Shown piece by piece: positions 5,459 through 7,941 of a stretch of DNA of 7,941 nt. The position numbers and the translations under genes are program-made. This DNA comes from an uncultured Bacillota bacterium (GTDB lineage: Bacteria > Bacillota > Dehalobacteriia > UBA4068), in contig CAKRYM010000059.1 in assembly GCA_934427095.1 (NCBI GenBank), positions 1-7,941 of the forward strand, in the 5' to 3' direction. The stretch's first letter is position 1, and each line of letters opens with the position of its first letter. The notes below the pieces were generated by a model, which did not search any database, was not told where the DNA came from, and saw nothing but the letters and a program-made list of their open reading frames with translations.

Positions 5459-5758
5459 GCACGCATCCGGTATGTGGAGCGCGTAGGCCGCCACATGCGT
5501 TATTACTGCCCCGATCACACGGTGGATACCCAAACCATCCGCATCCCCTTTCGGCAGATGGCCGCATCGCTCTTAGCTGACCGACGTTTCTATTTATGCG
5601 GGGCCAGCTTCGTGCTGAACTTCCAATATGTGATTGGGGTTCAGGGCCAAAACGCCATCCTGGATAATGGCCAAACTGTGACACTGCACCGGTCTGTGGC
5701 GTTAGCTTTCAAAAAAGCTTGGGGCGCTTATTGGCTGGAAGAAGAAGCGGCCTGGTAA
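5393..5758 (+). CDS. LytTR DNA-binding domain part of the response regulator (-1 frame)
   Basis: From the frameshift point this frame encodes 121 residues: a basic linker (NRKRKEG) and a full LytTR domain. Hallmarks are FARIRYVERVGRHMRYY (first beta strands), FYLCGASFVLNFQYV (recognition region, matching the family's F-H-R-S-Y-LVN-I pattern but without its usual His-Arg) and DNGQTVTLHRS (last strands). LytTR domains bind imperfect direct repeats upstream of target promoters. No stop interrupts it and the fold seems intact to TAA 5758. The first possible initiator, GTG 5474, lies inside the domain and has no RBS, so separate translation is unlikely. It therefore needs fusion to the receiver, by frameshifting or because the apparent frameshift is an error. 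The kinase gene follows after 29 bases. Confidence 0.8.
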   Translation: MNRKRKEGLVVQTPAGPRRLLFARIRYVERVGRHMRYYCPDHTVDTQTIRIPFRQMAASLLADRRFYLCGASFVLNFQYVIGVQGQNAILDNGQTVTLHRSVALAFKKAWGAYWLEEEAAW

Positions 5759-5773
5759 ACCCACCTTTTTCCT

Positions 5774-5779
5774 AGGAGG
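5774..5779 (+). promoter_or_regulatory. Shine-Dalgarno site fixing the kinase start
   Basis: A perfect AGGAGG lies eight bases before ATG 5788. It shows that the kinase gene begins at 5788, upstream of its in-frame TAG, and not at the internal GTG 5923, which has no properly spaced RBS. Confidence 0.85.
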
Positions 5780-5787
5780 AAATACAG

Positions 5788-7059
5788 ATGCAACTCAACT
5801 GGTCTCAAGCCTTGACCATGGCGGTCACCCAGCTCTTTCTGGGTGGTTATGTGATGCTTCTTATGGAATTCCGACAGCCCCTACGGATATGGTAGCGACG
5901 CTGGCTCTGGCTGGCCGGCGGGGTGGTAACCATCCATGTGCTGTTGATCGCGCTGGGGTACTTTGATTTTTATGCCCGGTTCGGTGTACTGACTCTGGTC
6001 ATCCCATATGGTCTGGCTACGGTTTGGTGTGCTCGCTATCGGGACGCACGAACCGTTTTCAGCATTGCCAATGGCTTTTTTGTAGGCTGCGTCTGTGGGG
6101 CCAACGGATATCTGGCCCAGGCCCTGTTCCCGTCCATTCCATTTCTGCCCCTGCTGGTGCGGGTCATTTCTTTGATTTTGTTATACTTCGTTTTGAAAGA
6201 ATTTGCGCAAACTTGCCGCCAGGCGCTGCGGCAATTGGATCACGGCTGGACGATACTCTGCCTGATCCCTACGATCACCGGCCTACTCGCCTTATACACA
6301 AACCGTAAATACTTTCAGCCTGATCCCCTTCCGGCTGTCATAATCCTTTTTGGACCGCTACTGATATGCGGCTGTGCCTATTATTTGATGTATCTCTTTT
6401 TTGGGCGAGTACAGAAAGAAAACCTCGCCCAGCACGAAGCGCAGTTATCCGCCTTGCAGCTTTCCGCCCTACAAAGCCGCATGGAAGCGGTGCGTTCAGC
6501 CGAGGAAATCATCCGCACCGAGCGCCATGACCTGCGACATCGGCTTCAGACCGTCACAGAACTGGTGTCCCGGGGAGAAAAAGAGGCGGCTCTGGACTTT
6601 CTGAACGCTGCGCAAAAGCGACTGGATGAACAAAAAGAAATCCGCTGGTGTCGTCCGCCGGTGCTGGACGCCGTGTTCTCTACCTATTTCGAGCAGGCAA
6701 AAAACCAGAATATCCAAGTGGAAGCCAAAATCTCCCTGCCGGAAAAACTGGCCGTGAACGAAGGGGAGTTGGCAGTAGTCCTGGCCAATGCCCTGGAAAA
6801 CGCCATTCACACCAACCTGTCCTTACCGCCTAAAAGGCGGAAGCTCCGCTGTCGAATGGTGGGAACGCCTTCTGTTGTACTGGAACTCTCCAACCCTTGC
6901 GACAATCAGGTGACCTTTGATGACCATGGGCTTCCCATGGCAAAAGATAAGGGTCACGGCCTAGGGGTGCGGTCCATCGCCTCTTTCTGCCAAAAACACG
7001 GCGCTGTGTATCAATTATCCTTAACTGAAGGGATTTTCCGCTTACGGTTGGTTCTATAA
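5788..7059 (+). CDS. AgrC-like GHKL sensor histidine kinase with in-frame TAG at codon 36
   Basis: 423 codons if the TAG (5893-5895) is read through; 378 codons from GTG 5923 otherwise. The N-terminal half has about six hydrophobic segments, as in AgrC-type peptide receptors. A short helical stretch (ENLAQHEAQLSALQLSALQ) leads to the phosphoacceptor region ERHDLRHRLQ (His247, or His251, in full-length numbering). The N-box NALENAI (334-340) and G-box GHGLGVRSI (389-397) complete a GHKL ATPase domain lacking a clear F-box, usual for this group. Its partner is the LytTR regulator upstream. The TAG falls after ...RQPLRIW and before RRWLWLAGG, in or just before the second membrane segment; a single CAG-to-TAG change would explain it. 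The rest of the frame shows no decay. Options are recent inactivation, suppression, a shortened N-terminus started at GTG 5923, or a base error. Confidence 0.85.
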
Positions 7060-7073
7060 GATGACTTTTTCTA

Positions 7074-7111
7074 AAAAAGGGTTCCCGCAAAAAATTGCGG
7101 GAACCCTTTTT
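7074..7111. terminator. Strong bidirectional terminator between converging genes
   Basis: A perfect 17-bp stem (7074-7090 with 7095-7111) around an AAAA loop. The GC-rich core GGGTTCCCGC is flanked by A5 on the left and T5 on the right, so both transcripts end in a U-tract. It lies 14 bases after the kinase stop and 13 bases after the permease stop on the other strand, closing both units. Confidence 0.95.
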
Positions 7112-7124
7112 GCTAATCTGACGA

Positions 7125-7941
7125 TCAGGGAAATATTCGCAATACGATGGTCAAGATAAATACGGCGGCCAGAAAACATAAAGCCGGGTCCAGCAAATCG
7201 GCCCGTTTTCGACAGACCATCAACACCACATAGGAAATAACGCCCAGCATGACGCCAGTAGTAATGGAAAAAGTGAACGGCATGCCCACGATCATCAGAA
7301 AGCTGGGCAGCGATATCTCCACATGCTTCCAGGTAATCTGCGTAATGCCGCTCATCATGGACATCCCCACCATGACCAGCGGAGCAGCCAAGACAGGGCC
7401 GCTCACCAATCCGGCCAGAGGAGTAAAGGGCAGCATACACAGAAATAGCAGGCCGGTTATTACTGCGGAAAGACCAGTACGCGCCCCAACCCGAACACCG
7501 GTGGCAGATTCCGCCATGGCCGTCACATTGCTGACGCCCAGCAGCGCCCCAACACAGGTAGTTGCGCTACAGCAAAGCATGGTCTCCCGCTGTCCGGGTA
7601 AATCACCGATGGAGTCTGTCAGCTTGGCGTCTTCCGCCACGCCCAAAAGGATGCCCAGGGCATCAAAATACTGAGACACCAGTAAAGAAAGTAAAGCGGA
7701 AAACAAGGGAATGGGCCCCAGCGCCAAAAGACCGGTGAAATCCGGTTGTAGCGAGGTCAGAGACAGTTTTGGCGCCGACATGATGGTTTCCGGCAGAACA
7801 GTCACTCCCAGAGGGATACCCAACAGCACGATGAATGCCATCCCCAGGATAAGGGCCCCTGGAACCCGCTTCATGACCAATATCGCTGTGATGAAAATTC
7901 CCAACAACGCCAATAAAGGTTCCGGCGCAGCCAGCGTACCC
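7125..7941 (-). CDS. NCS2-family (AzgA/PbuG-type) purine permease, 5' part missing
   Basis: The C-terminal 271 residues of a nucleobase:cation symporter of the NCS2 family, AzgA-like branch. These proteins import adenine, guanine or hypoxanthine. The frame stays open to the window edge without a plausible start (it enters as GTLAAPEPLLALLG), so the N-terminal part, probably 160-200 residues, lies outside. Diagnostic stretches are FDALGILLGVAEDAKLTD, then GALLGVSNVTAMAESATG and VGARTGLSAVITGLLFL. These match the helix 8 to helix 10 region, with the conserved Glu of the substrate site in AESATG. Late segments MMSGITQITWKHVEISLPSF and ITTGVMLGVISYVVL also fit. About eight membrane segments are visible. 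The gene is convergent with the sensor kinase, is separated from it by a strong terminator, and shows no functional link to the cassette. Confidence 0.88.
   Translation of the reverse strand, partial: GTLAAPEPLLALLGIFITAILVMKRVPGALILGMAFIVLLGIPLGVTVLPETIMSAPKLSLTSLQPDFTGLLALGPIPLFSALLSLLVSQYFDALGILLGVAEDAKLTDSIGDLPGQRETMLCCSATTCVGALLGVSNVTAMAESATGVRVGARTGLSAVITGLLFLCMLPFTPLAGLVSGPVLAAPLVMVGMSMMSGITQITWKHVEISLPSFLMIVGMPFTFSITTGVMLGVISYVVLMVCRKRADLLDPALCFLAAVFILTIVLRIFP

Noticed and set aside
5385..5684. Minus-strand frames opposite the response regulator
   Set aside because: They are antisense to the receiver and LytTR coding, with no RBS or domain.
5893..5895. Pyrrolysine at the kinase TAG
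   Set aside because: No pyl genes are visible, the position is not a known Pyl site, and a simple CAG-to-TAG change explains it. Kept only as a test to run, not as a claim.
5923..5925. GTG 5923 as the natural kinase start
   Set aside because: There is no properly spaced RBS, and it would drop the first membrane segment encoded after a perfect AGGAGG/ATG at 5788.
1..7941. tRNA, rRNA, CRISPR array, insertion sequence or prophage features
   Set aside because: No cloverleaf, regularly spaced repeat array, transposase or integrase motif was found on either strand.

Overview
The window looks like a Gram-positive-type anaerobe. Shine-Dalgarno sequences are strong AGGAGG, hairpin terminators carry U-tracts, base composition is moderate, and the gene families are typical of Firmicutes. 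A member of the Negativicutes is possible, but this is inference with no marker gene to settle it.

Left part (1-3094, minus strand): a two-gene unit, read lctP-like permease first and then a UbiD-family decarboxylase. It looks like a carboxylate uptake-and-decarboxylation module. A 13-bp hairpin lies beyond the decarboxylase. A 427-bp AT-rich divergent region (3095-3521) separates this unit from a plus-strand Crp/Fnr-family regulator (3522-4133). The regulator carries a CX2CX4C N-terminus and a Cys at the position of the fourth FNR ligand, so it may be an Fe-S or redox sensor acting on the divergent permease/decarboxylase pair. Its C-terminal wing is missing from the open frame but appears to continue in the -1 frame just after an A6 run.

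Middle part (4161-4882): a hairpin terminator, a minus-strand 139-aa membrane protein of unknown function, and an upstream region with a 12-bp palindrome beside a weak promoter-like pair.

Right part (4883-7059, plus strand): an AgrC/AgrA-style sensory cassette. It consists of a 32-codon peptide gene with a good RBS, a LytTR response regulator and a GHKL histidine kinase. Both signalling genes are interrupted. The regulator's receiver and DNA-binding domains lie in different frames, joined exactly at a canonical A_AAA_AAC slippery heptamer followed by TGA and a possible stem. The kinase has an in-frame TAG at codon 36, although everything else in it looks intact. This is either recoding, recent decay or, for the A6 sites, homopolymer undercalling. 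A strong bidirectional terminator (7074-7111) closes the cassette. Beyond it, a minus-strand NCS2/AzgA-type purine permease runs off the right edge.

The observations most worth pursuing are the slippery-site junction in the response regulator, the small peptide gene ahead of it, and the FNR-like cysteine set.
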